From Sphaerulina vaccinii (lineage: Eukaryota > Ascomycota > Dothideomycetes > Mycosphaerellales > Mycosphaerellaceae), in assembly GCA_022570795.1 (NCBI GenBank), contig JAKUDP010000002.1:1860001-1924000 (forward strand): a stretch of DNA of 64,000 nt. Direction: 5' to 3'. Position 1 is the stretch's first letter, and each line of letters starts with the position of its first letter. The translations under genes and the position numbers were made by a program. This document shows positions 22,481 through 32,870 of the stretch, piece by piece. The notes beneath the pieces were generated by a model, which was given only the letters and a program-made list of their open reading frames with translations, ran no database searches and was not told the origin of the DNA.

Positions 22481-23914
22481 TCAATGTACATCATCAGGCT
22501 GCCCACCACCTCCAAACATATTGTCTGCCTGATTTACACGTCTCCGCCATTCATTTCGAATCCTTCTAGCTTCCTTCTCACTGACCCAGCCATCCGGCCT
22601 TTCTCCATTCTGCCAGCCTACTTCCAGCCTTCGCTTCCTTCTCCTACTCGGCGTACTACTCGCACGACGTTCACGCTTCTGTGAGGAGCTTGTAGCTGGA
22701 CGAATGAGACCAGCATCGACCAATAACACCTCAAATTCGGGTCCTAATGGATACTCGGAGATCTGCGACGTATGGTCGCAGCATGGCGAGTGTTTGAGTG
22801 GCAGAAGCCATTCATAGAAGTGACGCCCAAACACAGACTTAAAGTTAAGCATCGCCGTGCCGAGATCCCATGGATTCAGGCCTCGTGGTGTTTCCAGAAT
22901 GGCAAAAGCTCTTGGCTCAGGAGCAGGAATAGGTGGTCTGTCAGTTGGTAACTGCAGCGGATATATGATCGTGCCCTTGAATAGCTTTGGGGGCAGAGGA
23001 GAATCAGATGCTGACTGGCGTCTTGTAGGTCTAGGCTGTCTCTTGAAGTAGTTTTTATGTGCAGGATCGTCCAGTTCCGATGTCAAAGGGCGCTCACTTC
23101 CTTCATCGCTCGCCCCATCGCCGGGACTATGCGATAGTCTTGCCGGTGGTGGCGGTGCAAGGGAATCTCGTTGCATTTCTGGAGGTAGTATGACAGCCAG
23201 ATACATCCTGTCGCGGAGTGCTTCGATTGTAGTAACTCCCTTAAAGACCATGTTCAAGCTGTTCATTACCATGCCAGTGGTGAAGAGGAGGAAGAAACCA
23301 GCTAGTCCAAGAGTCACGAACCAGTGTACGTTGTGCTTCCATTCTGCGACGTAGTAGCCCAGTACTCCAGTCAGATAACCGGTGAAGATCATAGTGTAGA
23401 ACAGAAATTGAACGAAGAAGTTGAACGATCGTTCTCCCACAACACCGCCCACCCAAGGACAAAAGTGATCCATCTTTCGCGTGCATCTTCCGACATCTTG
23501 ATTATGATGCGTTCGGTCTGGCTTGTAGTTCTTGCAGTAGGCACACCAGATTGGTAGTCCATTCGGATCGCATACAAACACATCGCGCATCCAGTAAGGC
23601 TCCAAGCCAGGTTGCGGCTCTGTCGCCGTCGGTTGTGACAAGTCATTCGGGCCCTCCTCTGTGTAGCCCGGATTGATGAGTACCGCCAGAAGTAATCTTA
23701 GCCATGAGACTGCCACGGGTATGAGTAGCACAAAGTACACAGCTGTGAATGCTATGCCAGCGGCCAGTCGTCGAGGCTTTCCCGATGGCGGATTGATGAG
23801 GTAGCTGATGCACAATTGTCCAACGAAGGCGTACGATGCATACCCAACAATAAGAACAAGCAGAACTGGTATGACCCTCGCTGTCCATACCGACACGCGG
23901 TTTTGGAGGGCCAT
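22481..23914 (-). CDS. DHHC-family palmitoyltransferase, Pfa5-like, DHFC variant
   Basis: Single exon, 477 residues. Two N-terminal membrane segments (about 11-38 and 51-80) precede a cysteine-rich domain at about 120-170: CAYCKNYKPDRTHH, VGRCTRKMDHFCPWVGG, then two further membrane segments (FLFYTMIFTGYLTGVLGYYV and FVTLGLAGFFLLFTTGMV). The cytoplasmic tail is Pro/Arg-rich and ends in a basic region. The family attaches palmitate to cysteines of membrane proteins using the DHHC cysteine. Here the second His of DHHC is Phe (DHFC, about residues 149-152), a form I recall from Pfa5-type enzymes of filamentous fungi. The Cys is retained, so acyl transfer is still possible. The N-terminal Met is followed directly by the first membrane helix, which supports the start. 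Confidence 0.88.
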   Translation of the reverse strand: MALQNRVSVWTARVIPVLLVLIVGYASYAFVGQLCISYLINPPSGKPRRLAAGIAFTAVYFVLLIPVAVSWLRLLLAVLINPGYTEEGPNDLSQPTATEPQPGLEPYWMRDVFVCDPNGLPIWCAYCKNYKPDRTHHNQDVGRCTRKMDHFCPWVGGVVGERSFNFFVQFLFYTMIFTGYLTGVLGYYVAEWKHNVHWFVTLGLAGFFLLFTTGMVMNSLNMVFKGVTTIEALRDRMYLAVILPPEMQRDSLAPPPPARLSHSPGDGASDEGSERPLTSELDDPAHKNYFKRQPRPTRRQSASDSPLPPKLFKGTIIYPLQLPTDRPPIPAPEPRAFAILETPRGLNPWDLGTAMLNFKSVFGRHFYEWLLPLKHSPCCDHTSQISEYPLGPEFEVLLVDAGLIRPATSSSQKRERRASSTPSRRRKRRLEVGWQNGERPDGWVSEKEARRIRNEWRRRVNQADNMFGGGGQPDDVH

Positions 23915-24432
23915 GCTCCAGTAGACGACACAACAGACATGTCACAAGAAGTTGTGCTTCGGGAAGAGGGCGAGCAGAAAACAGGATGACGAAGGCTGGG
24001 AAGTGTGGCTAGTGGCGCTAGAAAGCGGGAAGCAGGGAAAGAGCGGAGACGGGAGGGAGGAGCCATGCCCGGTCGCTCCTGGCAAAACACGCTTGCTGCT
24101 TACATTGACTTCCTTTTCCCTCCTCTCTCACTTTCAACACATCGACGCGTTTGCAGACTACGAGGCGGCGACTTGACGATGCTATTGTATCTTTGTTGCA
24201 TGAGAAGCTGGAAGCCACTTTCTTCCGCCGTGCACATCATTTGATCACAACTAACTGACACGTCCTGCCATGATGCCTGTAAAAGTAAAAGGTTGGCGGA
24301 GTTCCGCTCGCACGCGGAGGCGGCGTGGAGACCTCACGTCTGCTAAAGTCCCTCTACTAACACGACGATCTCCCAGTAGAACATGCGGACCTCCACTTCT
24401 AGCGACAATCTGCTCACTCGGATAGCGCTGCC
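23915..24432. promoter_or_regulatory. Divergent promoter region
   Basis: About 520 bp between the palmitoyltransferase and the Zn2Cys6 gene, which point away from each other, so both promoters lie here. No individual site is claimed. Confidence 0.4.
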
Positions 24433-25662
24433 ATGGACACAGCAAGGCGGAGATCCTGCGATGCGTGCGTACGAAGCAAGCGTCGATGTGTGTTTGCGCT
24501 ACCAAGCTGCCGACGCTGCTTGTCGAGACAGATCGCATGCGTGTACCCCGACTTCATTGCGACCAATGCAGAGATCGGACCGAGTGTGAGCAACAGAGAC
24601 CAAGCCGCTGCTATCACCATGAGCACTATGGGCGGCGGACTGCAGATGCCAGGAGGATCTTCCATCTCTACCGTACAGCCTTCTCCGTCTATGAACGGCT
24701 CGTGGTTCGAATTCTGGAACAAACCATTCAACTTGCCATGTTTGCCCATTGGTAACGACCTTGGCGGGCTTCAGGCTATGGGAGACGTCGTATCTGTGAT
24801 ACAAAGCCCTCCAGGCATGGACGAAGCTGCCAGGAGTCTCGACGTGCAGATTCGGACTGAATTCGTATCGAAAAGACTAGCTCGCATTCCTAAGTCTTTT
24901 GTCGAACAGGCACAGACTCAATTCATCCATCGGAGTCTCAAGGAAAAGGATCCTGACCCTGCGCTTCAAGATGCACTCTGCGTAGCTGCTCTATACTTTC
25001 TTCGAAATGACAGCAATCGCTTACTGGCCATTCGCACACTGGAACACAAAGCACGATACCTCATTCTTACCACCAATATACAAGCCATAGGTCGAGCTGG
25101 ACTTCTTGCTGCGACGCACGCGCTTCTGATTTACCAGCTGATACGCCTCTTCGATGGAGACATTCGTCTGCGAGCACAAGCGGAAACAGATGAGCCATTT
25201 CTCACGTTGTGGACAAACCAGCTACGATCGTGCATGTCACCTGTAACACCAAAGACTTCTACTGCAGATGGCGCACATGATCACCCTTCAGCGCTCCAGT
25301 GGCAACTATGGCTCGTAGAAGAGAGCATACGCCGCACCGTAATCATGGCTCTTATGCTGAAAGGCATCTACCACTTTCTGAAAACTGGTCGCGACACTGA
25401 ACAGGACTTTCAACTGAGTTTTAGCTCGCGAGCATCTCTCTGGAGTGCGCAGTCGCAACAGTCATGGCTGGCGAAGAGGCGACATGAAGGGCATGCGCTC
25501 GAGGTACGCGTAGTGCACTGGAACGAAGACATTGCGGATGCAAAACCCGAAGATTTTGACGACCTCGGCGTACAGCTGATGGCTATGCTGTGGGGTGTGG
25601 ATGCAACAGCAGAATGGCTTGGAAGCAGTCAATCCATCGAACATGGTTTCACTATTGTCTGA
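24433..25662 (+). CDS. Zn2Cys6 transcription factor
   Basis: Single exon, 409 residues. The DNA-binding domain starts at residue 9: CDACVRSKRRC, VFALPSCRRC, LSRQIAC, with C-x2-C-x6-C-x6-C-x2-C-x6-C spacing of a binuclear zinc cluster. The remainder is a helical fungal regulator domain with typical pieces (LARIPKSFVEQAQTQFIHRS, IRLFDGDIRLRAQAE, WLVEESIRRTVIMALMLKGI). A conserved-looking end (LWSAQSQQSWLAKR .. VHWNEDIADAKPEDFDDLG) indicates the protein is complete. Regulators of this length class often control secondary metabolism or nutrient genes. No catalytic cluster lies directly beside it, so the target is unknown. Confidence 0.88.
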   Translation: MDTARRRSCDACVRSKRRCVFALPSCRRCLSRQIACVYPDFIATNAEIGPSVSNRDQAAAITMSTMGGGLQMPGGSSISTVQPSPSMNGSWFEFWNKPFNLPCLPIGNDLGGLQAMGDVVSVIQSPPGMDEAARSLDVQIRTEFVSKRLARIPKSFVEQAQTQFIHRSLKEKDPDPALQDALCVAALYFLRNDSNRLLAIRTLEHKARYLILTTNIQAIGRAGLLAATHALLIYQLIRLFDGDIRLRAQAETDEPFLTLWTNQLRSCMSPVTPKTSTADGAHDHPSALQWQLWLVEESIRRTVIMALMLKGIYHFLKTGRDTEQDFQLSFSSRASLWSAQSQQSWLAKRRHEGHALEVRVVHWNEDIADAKPEDFDDLGVQLMAMLWGVDATAEWLGSSQSIEHGFTIV

Positions 25663-26172
25663 GCCTTGACCTTTCCGCAGCAGTATTCGACAAGTGGAGG
25701 CTTTGCAATTGAAAGCGCTATCGAGCCTTGAGTGCACGCCTTTCCTCCTCCCTCTTCTCTTCCGGAATCTAGATCGTCAGACTCATCGCCAGCCGCTCCA
25801 GAAATGGCTATGAGTTACAGCAGCATCGATGAAGAGTCGACAGTTCTTGACCCATGCGTCAGTGCGCGCGGAAGTCCGCAGCCAACCTGGGGTGGGCTTG
25901 CGACAGACTTTCTCTAGCGGAGTACAGTCAGACTTCCAATGCCGCTCCACGGTCTCGAATGCATCGACCAGTTGTTGTTGCAGAGTCGAATGATGTATAT
26001 CAAGGGGCGAGACACCGATTCTGCAAGCATGGTACCAAGCAAGGTAGCGAGCAGAGAAGAACCAAGCCCTATTTATCGACTCACCGTCGCAAACTTGGCT
26101 CTTCGAACAATTTTCGCATGCACAAGTCGTCCATATATAGACCACCACCTACATCTCAGCCGATCGAACAGC
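25663..26172. other. Intergenic region
   Basis: About 510 bp between two plus-strand genes. Short frames on both strands are unsupported. Confidence 0.35.
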
Positions 26173-26650
26173 ATGTCGTTCCTCACCAACACCCTACCCA
26201 TTGGTCAATGGATCGAAAAATGGAACGAGCTCGTCTTCTTCCAGCCGGACGACGATCTTTCTGCTAAGACACTGTCGGACACAGTAGACGCAAATGTGAC
26301 TGTCAAGTACGTCGGCTCCACAACTTCCATGGGCCATCTTCTTGCCTCGAATGTTAAGTTGTGCAATCAGAATCAACCACGATGTTCACGATGTCAATGG
26401 TCTCAAAGGAGGCGTGCAGATGGTGCGATCGATGTTCACGACGAACCTGAAGAGCAATGAGGAGCTGATATCATGGGACGCTGTTGATGGCGTGGGTGGA
26501 GCAGCTGTGCATAAGACGGTCTTCACCTCGGAGGACAAGGCGTCTGGCAAAGTGGTCATGAAGACCAGCTTGGTCACCACGTTTGTTCGAGAGATCGATG
26601 GCAAGCGCAAGGTGTCGGAACTGGTTGAGGTTGAGATTGAGCATAAGTAG
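26173..26650 (+). CDS. NTF2-like/SnoaL-like small protein
   Basis: Two exons, 26173-26306 and 26371-26650, with a 64-bp intron (GTACGT..AATCAG) in phase 2; 137 residues. The N-terminal helix (LPIGQWIEKWNELVFFQPDD) precedes the strand SDTVDANVTVKINHDVHD that spans the splice site. Then come GGVQMVRSMFTTNLKSNEEL and alternating strands ending in VSELVEVEIEHK. The order of helices followed by a curved sheet resembles the NTF2-like fold used by SnoaL-type cyclases and many small fungal proteins of unknown role. No catalytic residues can be assigned. Neither frame alone makes this fold, which supports the intron. Confidence 0.7.
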
Positions 26651-26753
26651 AATGAGATTCCCACCATATATGCACTATTATAAGCCCGTTACAGATGTGA
26701 TATACCGATACAGACAGAGTCAAATCCTCTAAATCGCGTGAGACTTGGCTTGT

Positions 26754-28232
26754 CTATGCCTTAGCTGGCTTAGGCTGGTAACTGGCTCCTGGGTATTTGC
26801 CAGCCAAATCGTTCTTCAGCTGCAAAGCCTGTGGGCAAGTGACGCCGGCAGTGATCGGAGCGAAGTATTTGCTGACCAGACCGTTCACCGCAGTTTCGAG
26901 CGCGCCGCCCGAAAGCACATCAGGAAGCACAGCGGTGGCAGCTGAAGCAAAGAAGCATTGCAAGTTACTACGTTGCAGAAGCTCGTCCGAGTTGTCAAAA
27001 ACGCCACCGGTCAGGTCAGAGAAGTCGAAGCCGACAAATGAGTTGGGCTTGCCAAGGTTACCACCGAAGCGGAAGCTGTTCGGGTAGGCGAGGAACTGTG
27101 GGATAAGATCCTCGAAGACGGACACGGCATTGTATTGTGCAGTAGATGGGCGGCGGTACCAATTTTCTGGGATTTTCTCGTGTCTAGTGAAGCTGCCAGG
27201 CTCACCGGAGACCGAGAAGAAAGACTTGAATTAGCTAGTGTCCAGGTATCCGTTTGGCTCGGCTACAGAGTAGTTGCTCATGAAGTTGATAACGAAGTTG
27301 TACGCTGCAGGTGCTACTAGTCCGGAGAATGGAGCAGAGAAGAAGTATGGATTGTCGTTGATCTGTTATGGAAGGTCAATACTCGAGTTGTCCCTATCAG
27401 AACACGCAATATCTTACACTCTATGTCATCTTAAGGTCAAAGTTCTGAGCCTACTTGTCAAGTGTGTAGCGATCTGGTGTAGCTTGATAATTGTATACGC
27501 TTGTGAATCGATCGAGGTTTAGCGAGTAGGCATCGCCATTGTTGAAGCACGCATCATCACGAGACATAGATACGTCACCCTCGTACTGCTATAGAGGTCA
27601 ATTAATGAATAGGCTCCGAGTTCACACAGGTTCACTCACGTTATTGTGGGAATATGATATGCCCTGAGGTGCCCCAAGAAGTCCTGTGCCCAGGCTCTTC
27701 GGAGGTGGACCACCAATAGACCAAGAAAGAGTGATCGGGTCTCCACTGAACACTACTGCGTATGCAGCGAGAAAGCTACTATCAAGCACAGGGTCAGCGA
27801 GATTTGTCGTTGCGGAAAGATATCACATACGCAAGATCTGGACTCCTCATTCCATATAAGGCACCGAGACCCGCGATGGAATCTACGACGTGAGCTACGC
27901 TATTGTGAGGCAGATAGCCATGATTCGTAGCAGCAAGCCTAGAGAGGCGTCAGGTCAATCAGAGGATCAATGCTTGTGGAAATATCTGATGGTCCAGGGG
28001 CGACGAATGCGTTGTTGCCAGAAGTCGACACATACTGCTCGTTGGCATTGAAGATGATGCACGGGTTTGGTCCGCAGTTGTTCCTGGCGGCGCTGAGAGC
28101 CTTCGCCGCAGCACTGCCAGCCGGTGGTAAGGTCTGACGTTTGCGTTGCTGTTCCTTTACTTGATCTGTAACAAAGGGGAAGGCAGCTGCCTCCAGGGCA
28201 AGAATGCTCGCAAGGAGTGTTGGATACAACAT
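26754..28232 (-). pseudogene. Heme-thiolate peroxidase/peroxygenase-like gene (chloroperoxidase family), disrupted
   Basis: Starts at ATG 28232 with a signal peptide (MLYPTLLASILALEAAAF) and the family-like stretch EQYVSTSGNNAFVAPGPSDI. Expected next is the proximal heme-ligand motif with PCP. Instead the frame runs 14 codons into a stop at what looks like the 3' half of an intron, after which coding resumes with LAATNHGYLPHNSVAHVV. Further exons carry SFLAAYAVVFSGDPITLSW, SYSHNNQYEGDVSMSRDDA and NDNPYFFSAPFSGLVAPAAY. In the last exon a TAA at 27233-27231 interrupts the frame between GYLDTS and FKSFFSVSG; the frame then stays open through FEDLIPQFLAYPNSFRFGG to the end at 26754. Family role: secreted enzymes that oxidise organic substrates with peroxide through a Cys-ligated heme. 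The missing ligand and the internal stop argue that this copy is dead. A splice at 28043 (GTATGT) could skip the damaged stretch but would not restore PCP. Confidence 0.78.
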
Positions 28233-30538
28233 TGTGGGGATTCTTGCTGAAGCTTAGTGCGAGTGTTCACCTATCAGCCCAGTATGGGTCTGAATGGACA
28301 ATTTATAGCCCGACCACGGCACCTTTGCTAGTCGGCATATGCCAAAGGGAGAAACGACCGATCGAAGATGGTGCAGCAACACTGTAGACGGCTTCTGTGC
28401 AGATCATGCTCCTGTGTGTACAATCACAGTCGAGGGGGTGATGCTGTCCGAAGCCTGTAGCCTGTAGAACGTGGTCCTGTTCAAGCAATTTTCGATTCGC
28501 GATCGCTTGTATAGGAGCCATCTACGATGTTACGGCTCTAAAAGATGATCCCGGGTGGAGATGCCGTAGTCGCGGTGTCCCTAATGTATGATCACGTACA
28601 AGCTTGATACCGATCATACCCGTAAGCTGCTTCAAGCAAGTTTCCCTCAGCCATATCATCAGTGTTCTACTCAGGCACATCGTCATGCTCGACTGGTAAT
28701 ACTATCAGAGCAGTGGCTAGTTGTGCAGAGAGTGCCTAGCTTGGAGAGAGAGCAGCAGAGGGCGTGAACCTTGTCTCCACCTTCTCGAATGCTTGTGTCT
28801 GCCATGCGACGCCCGCAAGCTCCAATAGAAGCTAGAGAACGACGATGAATGAGGCGGAGATATGTCCGCCAGCGCTATGGACGCTGCGTTTCGCCAAACA
28901 AGCTCTGCGGTATGCTTAACGTTGATGGCGTTGTGCTTGCGGGGTGCCAATCAGAATATGGCTGATTACAGCATGGCTTGTGGCATGTGTTCGGAGGCTG
29001 ATCTTTTACCAGGAACAGGTAGTCGGTGTATGGTGTCAGCGTTCGAAGAAGGCTGCAAAGCGTGTGCTGTACCTGGATACGCACCTCAGCTCTTGCCATT
29101 CTTGGCTTTTGCCGATCGCGTTTAGCGGAGAGCTTACTGAACTTGTCACAAGATTGACCACGCGGGGCCGCAACGCAACATACATGTAACTCGCTCCTCT
29201 TCGGTCGCCGATAGTATGCGTGCTGTAGGATCATGCCGCGTGTGACTATTTGCAAGTGCGTTCGCACTTCGCTTGTACAAGATGTGCTTCGACAGAACTT
29301 GCCCCAGCGATGCCTGATCGTGAGAGCATACGCGTTCGCAACGCTCGTGGCCAGAGGAAAAAGGCTTGCATTCCATGCTTCGTGGTTCATTGGGCTTGCT
29401 GTGGCTTGTCCAACTCAGATCCAGACCTGCATTATGCTTCCTATCTCTTCTCGCCGCTCGCTGTCCAGCGTACGCGGCACTGACGAGCACGTCGGTGACA
29501 TCGGCACAGCATACATGCACCCGCTTTCGTAATTCATGCCAGCCAGACGGCCGCATGGCTTCGCAAATCCTCTTGCCTACCATGCAAGCTTGCGTTGCGG
29601 CATCTGGCAGAACTTGCACCTTGTGACGCTCGGTACCCATCACCGCTGCCATACAGCGATGCGATACGGTGACAGCACACAGTAATCAGGATTTCGATGT
29701 CGAGCGCATGCCAATGGAGTTTCATCCACATCCTCTCCATGACAAGTAGTCTTTCCAGGCATCGACACCCTCTGCTGTGCCATCATCTCGACACCGACGA
29801 AGGCAGTCCATCATCGCCAGCGGTATGTGCGGGAGACAATGCTGCTTCGAAGAGCTTTGGTGATTGGCCCAGTGAGCTCTGAATGTCTCTTCTAGCGATC
29901 TTGGAGGGTTGCATGGTACTGTATGTTGTTGAAAGAAGAGAAGCCAAGAAATGTGCTTATTATGTCAGCATTCGGGATTGCAATTTCCTCTTCCGACTTC
30001 TCTTTGCTTTCTTTGTCAACATGGCAGGTCAACCATCTATATCGTTGTTTTCTATCATAGGCATAGTGTCATTGAAGCCTTCACAAAAGGATGAGCTCGA
30101 ATCAAAACTGCTCATGGATAAGCTCTGGACACCGGTACTGCAGCTCTGACAACTTCAGCATACACTCTCCAGGACACGGACATCCACTCCAGACTCTGTC
30201 AACTCGTTCACTGCCTTGGAGATGCATCGCAGGCCTTCCTGCTCACTTTGTTGAGTTCGACTTCAGAGCTATGGTGCCCAGTCATCCTTGAATCGCGCGA
30301 GTTCGGGCTTCGTATAATGCTCGAGCTGTTGCAGCTCCGCATATGCAACACGCTACCATTTCTAAGGTGAGTAGTGCTACAACTGGCCACTCTGACTTCA
30401 CAGTACATTTAGTTGCGTAGCGCAATCCTTCGTGTACACAAGGGTTGCCACAATCGGCTTCAACGGGCTTGGCGTGCCTTCTGGTTCAATAATCCGTCTC
30501 AACTCTGGTACTCTGATGAGACACCTACAGCAGATATC
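28233..30538. other. Gene-poor stretch
   Basis: About 2.3 kb. Frames at 28875-29390 and 29146-29652 (minus) and 29233-29532 (plus) overlap each other and show no domain, so none is called. The frame of the next gene is open upstream to 30413 but lacks ATG before 30539. Confidence 0.4.
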
Positions 30539-31492
30539 ATGGCCGAGCTGAGCGCACCAGTCTCGTCATCTACTCTGGAAGATCGCCTTCACAAGGCTAT
30601 CAAGACATTCGAGGAACGACAAGAAGCTTCCAACCATGAATGGTTGAAAGCACGCATTGACACTTATGAAACTGCATCAGATGCCACCGCATCGCAGAAG
30701 ATTTTGGACGAGCTTGCCAAAGCCTTCAACTTTGACTCCTGGACACAGCTGGCGAGTGAACTGCAGCTTTCCACGCCGCGGGAACTCCTATCGTTAGAGA
30801 AGGATATCGGGCAGCGTTGTCGCATCAGCGCGCCTGTATCTGCAGGAGAGCTTGAGGAATTTCTACAAGCTTTGACTACTAGTGTCAATCAAGAGTACGA
30901 CCCCACGGCTCCTGACTTCTACGTAATACCGCTTCCGAAAGACTATGAATTGCTGCTTAGCATCACGGACGGACTTCGAGACAACGATCTTCGGGGCTCT
31001 GGAGTCTGTGGTGTGGCCGGAGTTCGCGGGGCAAATATCTCAAGCATGGCTCCAATGGAGAAGTTGCCAATGAGAAACGCATGCGCGCAGACTGGCTGGG
31101 GCTGGGACCTAAGCACCAGCTTCCTATTGGGAAGCGGCAACCCGTCACATAGCAACTGGCTGGTGTACTATTACTGCTCAAGGAGTGAGACAACCACAAT
31201 AGGAGGGATACGCCGCGAAGTGCAAGATAGCGAACGTGAGTGGAAATGGAGGCTCTTCTACAAAGAACCTGAGCGATGGCAACACTTCTTCCGCTACGCT
31301 ATGGTTTTCGACGATCTTGCAGATTGGCTACACTTCTATCAAGAGTGGTGGACTAGGGAAACGGTGGACTACCCTGCATGGACTAAAAGAATGAAGGCTC
31401 AAGTCGAACTACTATACCCAGATAATCCTGACCAGCTTGATGAACCTGGAGATGAGCCTTCAGTAGATTGGGACGGCAACAACACCTCCTAA
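30539..31492 (+). CDS. SMI1/KNR4 (SUKH)-like protein
   Basis: Single exon, 317 residues from the first in-frame ATG. An N-terminal helical region (LEDRLHKAIKTFEERQEASN) is followed at about residues 115-290 by a pattern that resembles the SUKH fold: a helix, LPKDYELLLSITDGLRDN, a Gly-rich turn, strands with WLVYYYCSRSE, and the closing EWKWRLFYKEPERWQHFFRY .. FDDLADWLHFYQEWW. The family includes Knr4/Smi1, which links cell-wall stress signalling to chitin and glucan synthesis in yeast, and immunity proteins in bacteria. The assignment rests on the LPxDYxxLL helix and the terminal FxDLAxWLxFY motif, so it is tentative. No intron and no signal peptide are seen. Confidence 0.6.
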   Translation: MAELSAPVSSSTLEDRLHKAIKTFEERQEASNHEWLKARIDTYETASDATASQKILDELAKAFNFDSWTQLASELQLSTPRELLSLEKDIGQRCRISAPVSAGELEEFLQALTTSVNQEYDPTAPDFYVIPLPKDYELLLSITDGLRDNDLRGSGVCGVAGVRGANISSMAPMEKLPMRNACAQTGWGWDLSTSFLLGSGNPSHSNWLVYYYCSRSETTTIGGIRREVQDSEREWKWRLFYKEPERWQHFFRYAMVFDDLADWLHFYQEWWTRETVDYPAWTKRMKAQVELLYPDNPDQLDEPGDEPSVDWDGNNTS

Positions 31493-31850
31493 GCTACTTG
31501 CTCTTCTGCTTCGACAACAGCTTCTACCACTTACTCCGGCATTTCTATGCAAGTGCATCCTCCCGCGGACTTTACGTCTTGGCGGATGCCAATTGGAGCC
31601 TGGCCAAGCATTCGACTTACATTTCAAGCCTGTGATCTGCAATAACATTGTGCTTTTTATGCAAGAGCGCACTTGGCATTGAGCAGTCACTGGATTATGT
31701 CAACCATGTGTTGTCGTTCTTCGCAGCACCTGAAAAGCTTCTTCAGACGACGCTAGATCCTTCACGATGACGAACACTGCTGGTCTACTCTATAGAAGAG
31801 ACCAGTAGTCCTGCCTACGTCGATGTCAACAGCAAGAATTACCTCACATC
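31493..31850. other. Intergenic region
   Basis: About 360 bp between two plus-strand genes; leader-like CA-rich sequence before 31851, nothing else seen. Confidence 0.35.
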
Positions 31851-32870
31851 ATGAAGTCCATTCTCGCCTCAGCAGCCATACTGCCAGCAGTGCACGCTCA
31901 AGGCTGGGCCTATCTCTCATTCAATGCCACAGCCGCACCACCAGATAATTCCGAAACCTTCCTCAACGCAGCCACCACCCCAAATGCGACTCGCGATGTC
32001 CTGTTCAACCTCACAAATGGCGACTCGCTAGGACAGAACTGGACTTGGACTGTCAGTATTACTGACGTTGCCAGCTCCCCCACATATGAAAATGAGACTT
32101 GTGACACTGCCTCTCACAATTGCACCATTCACAGCATAACCTATCCGGACTATCGCCAAGCCTATACTACTTACGACTTCTCCTGGCCAGGGACGAGCGA
32201 CAATGTAAACGATGCTGTCCGAAGTAGCAGCAGCTCGAGCAGGCCTTTAATCAGTTCTGCGTGTCTCTGGACGGTCAGCGCGACTTCCTCGCAGAATGTA
32301 TCGGATAAGTGGGACTCGTCTTCATCAGATGTACCAGCGCGCTGGGCGAAGACTGCGTTGCTGCGATTCGCTCAGGCATCTCATCCGATGGTGGAGAATG
32401 CAACTCACGCTCATTCCAGAGTAACAGAACGTTCCGGGAGAGCTGTGCAAGTTCGTTCGGCAGCGTCACTAGAGGCTTGACTGTGGTGGCATTCCGTAAG
32501 CTCCGCATTCTCTTCGAATGTGGAATGTGGAATGTGCCTTAAGTAGGCTGACTCGTACTTATAGCATTTGGAAACTCGAGTCTGGGAAATTCAGAGTGCA
32601 CTTGGTGGTAATGCCACTGCTCTTCAGAATGGAGGGACTTTTAGCTGGATTCTCAGTGATTCGTATTCACCGGATAACAAGACGATATACGAAGCTGAGA
32701 AAGGCAGTATTCGAGTCATTGGTCTGAGTCAAACGGACTACAGGCAGTCTACATCGATATCGCAGCCGAGGGTACTGTGCAATCGTGTTAGTCAGAGTGG
32801 TGCAAGTCTGCAGGGAGTGAGCTTAGTACTGTTGGGCATTGCTGTTATGCTAAGCACTGTGGTTATCTAG
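31851..32870 (+). pseudogene. Secreted, probably GPI-anchored glycoprotein gene with disrupted frame
   Basis: Begins with a signal peptide (MKSILASAAILPAVHAQGW) and a region rich in N-glycosylation sequons, with paired cysteines (NETCDTASHNCT). After about 32225 the cysteine-bearing pattern continues in another frame (LEQAFNQFCVSLDGQRDFLAE) and meets a TAA near 32305. It resumes in the same frame (VFIRCTSALGEDCVAAIRSG, SNRTFRESCASSFGS) to a GTAAGC donor near 32496. The last part, from about 32565, reads GNATALQNGGTFSWILSDSY and ends in a hydrophobic tail (GVSLVLLGIAVMLSTVVI) as in GPI-anchor signals. The reading frame needs at least one frameshift and one stop bypass. Alternatively the first frame is genuine and ends at 32480, giving a Ser-rich secreted protein of 209 residues. 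Confidence 0.5.

Noticed and set aside
28875..29652. Overlapping minus-strand frames of 171 and 168 codons
   Set aside because: They overlap in different frames, are rich in Cys, His and Arg without pattern, and lack domains; chance frames in GC-rich DNA.
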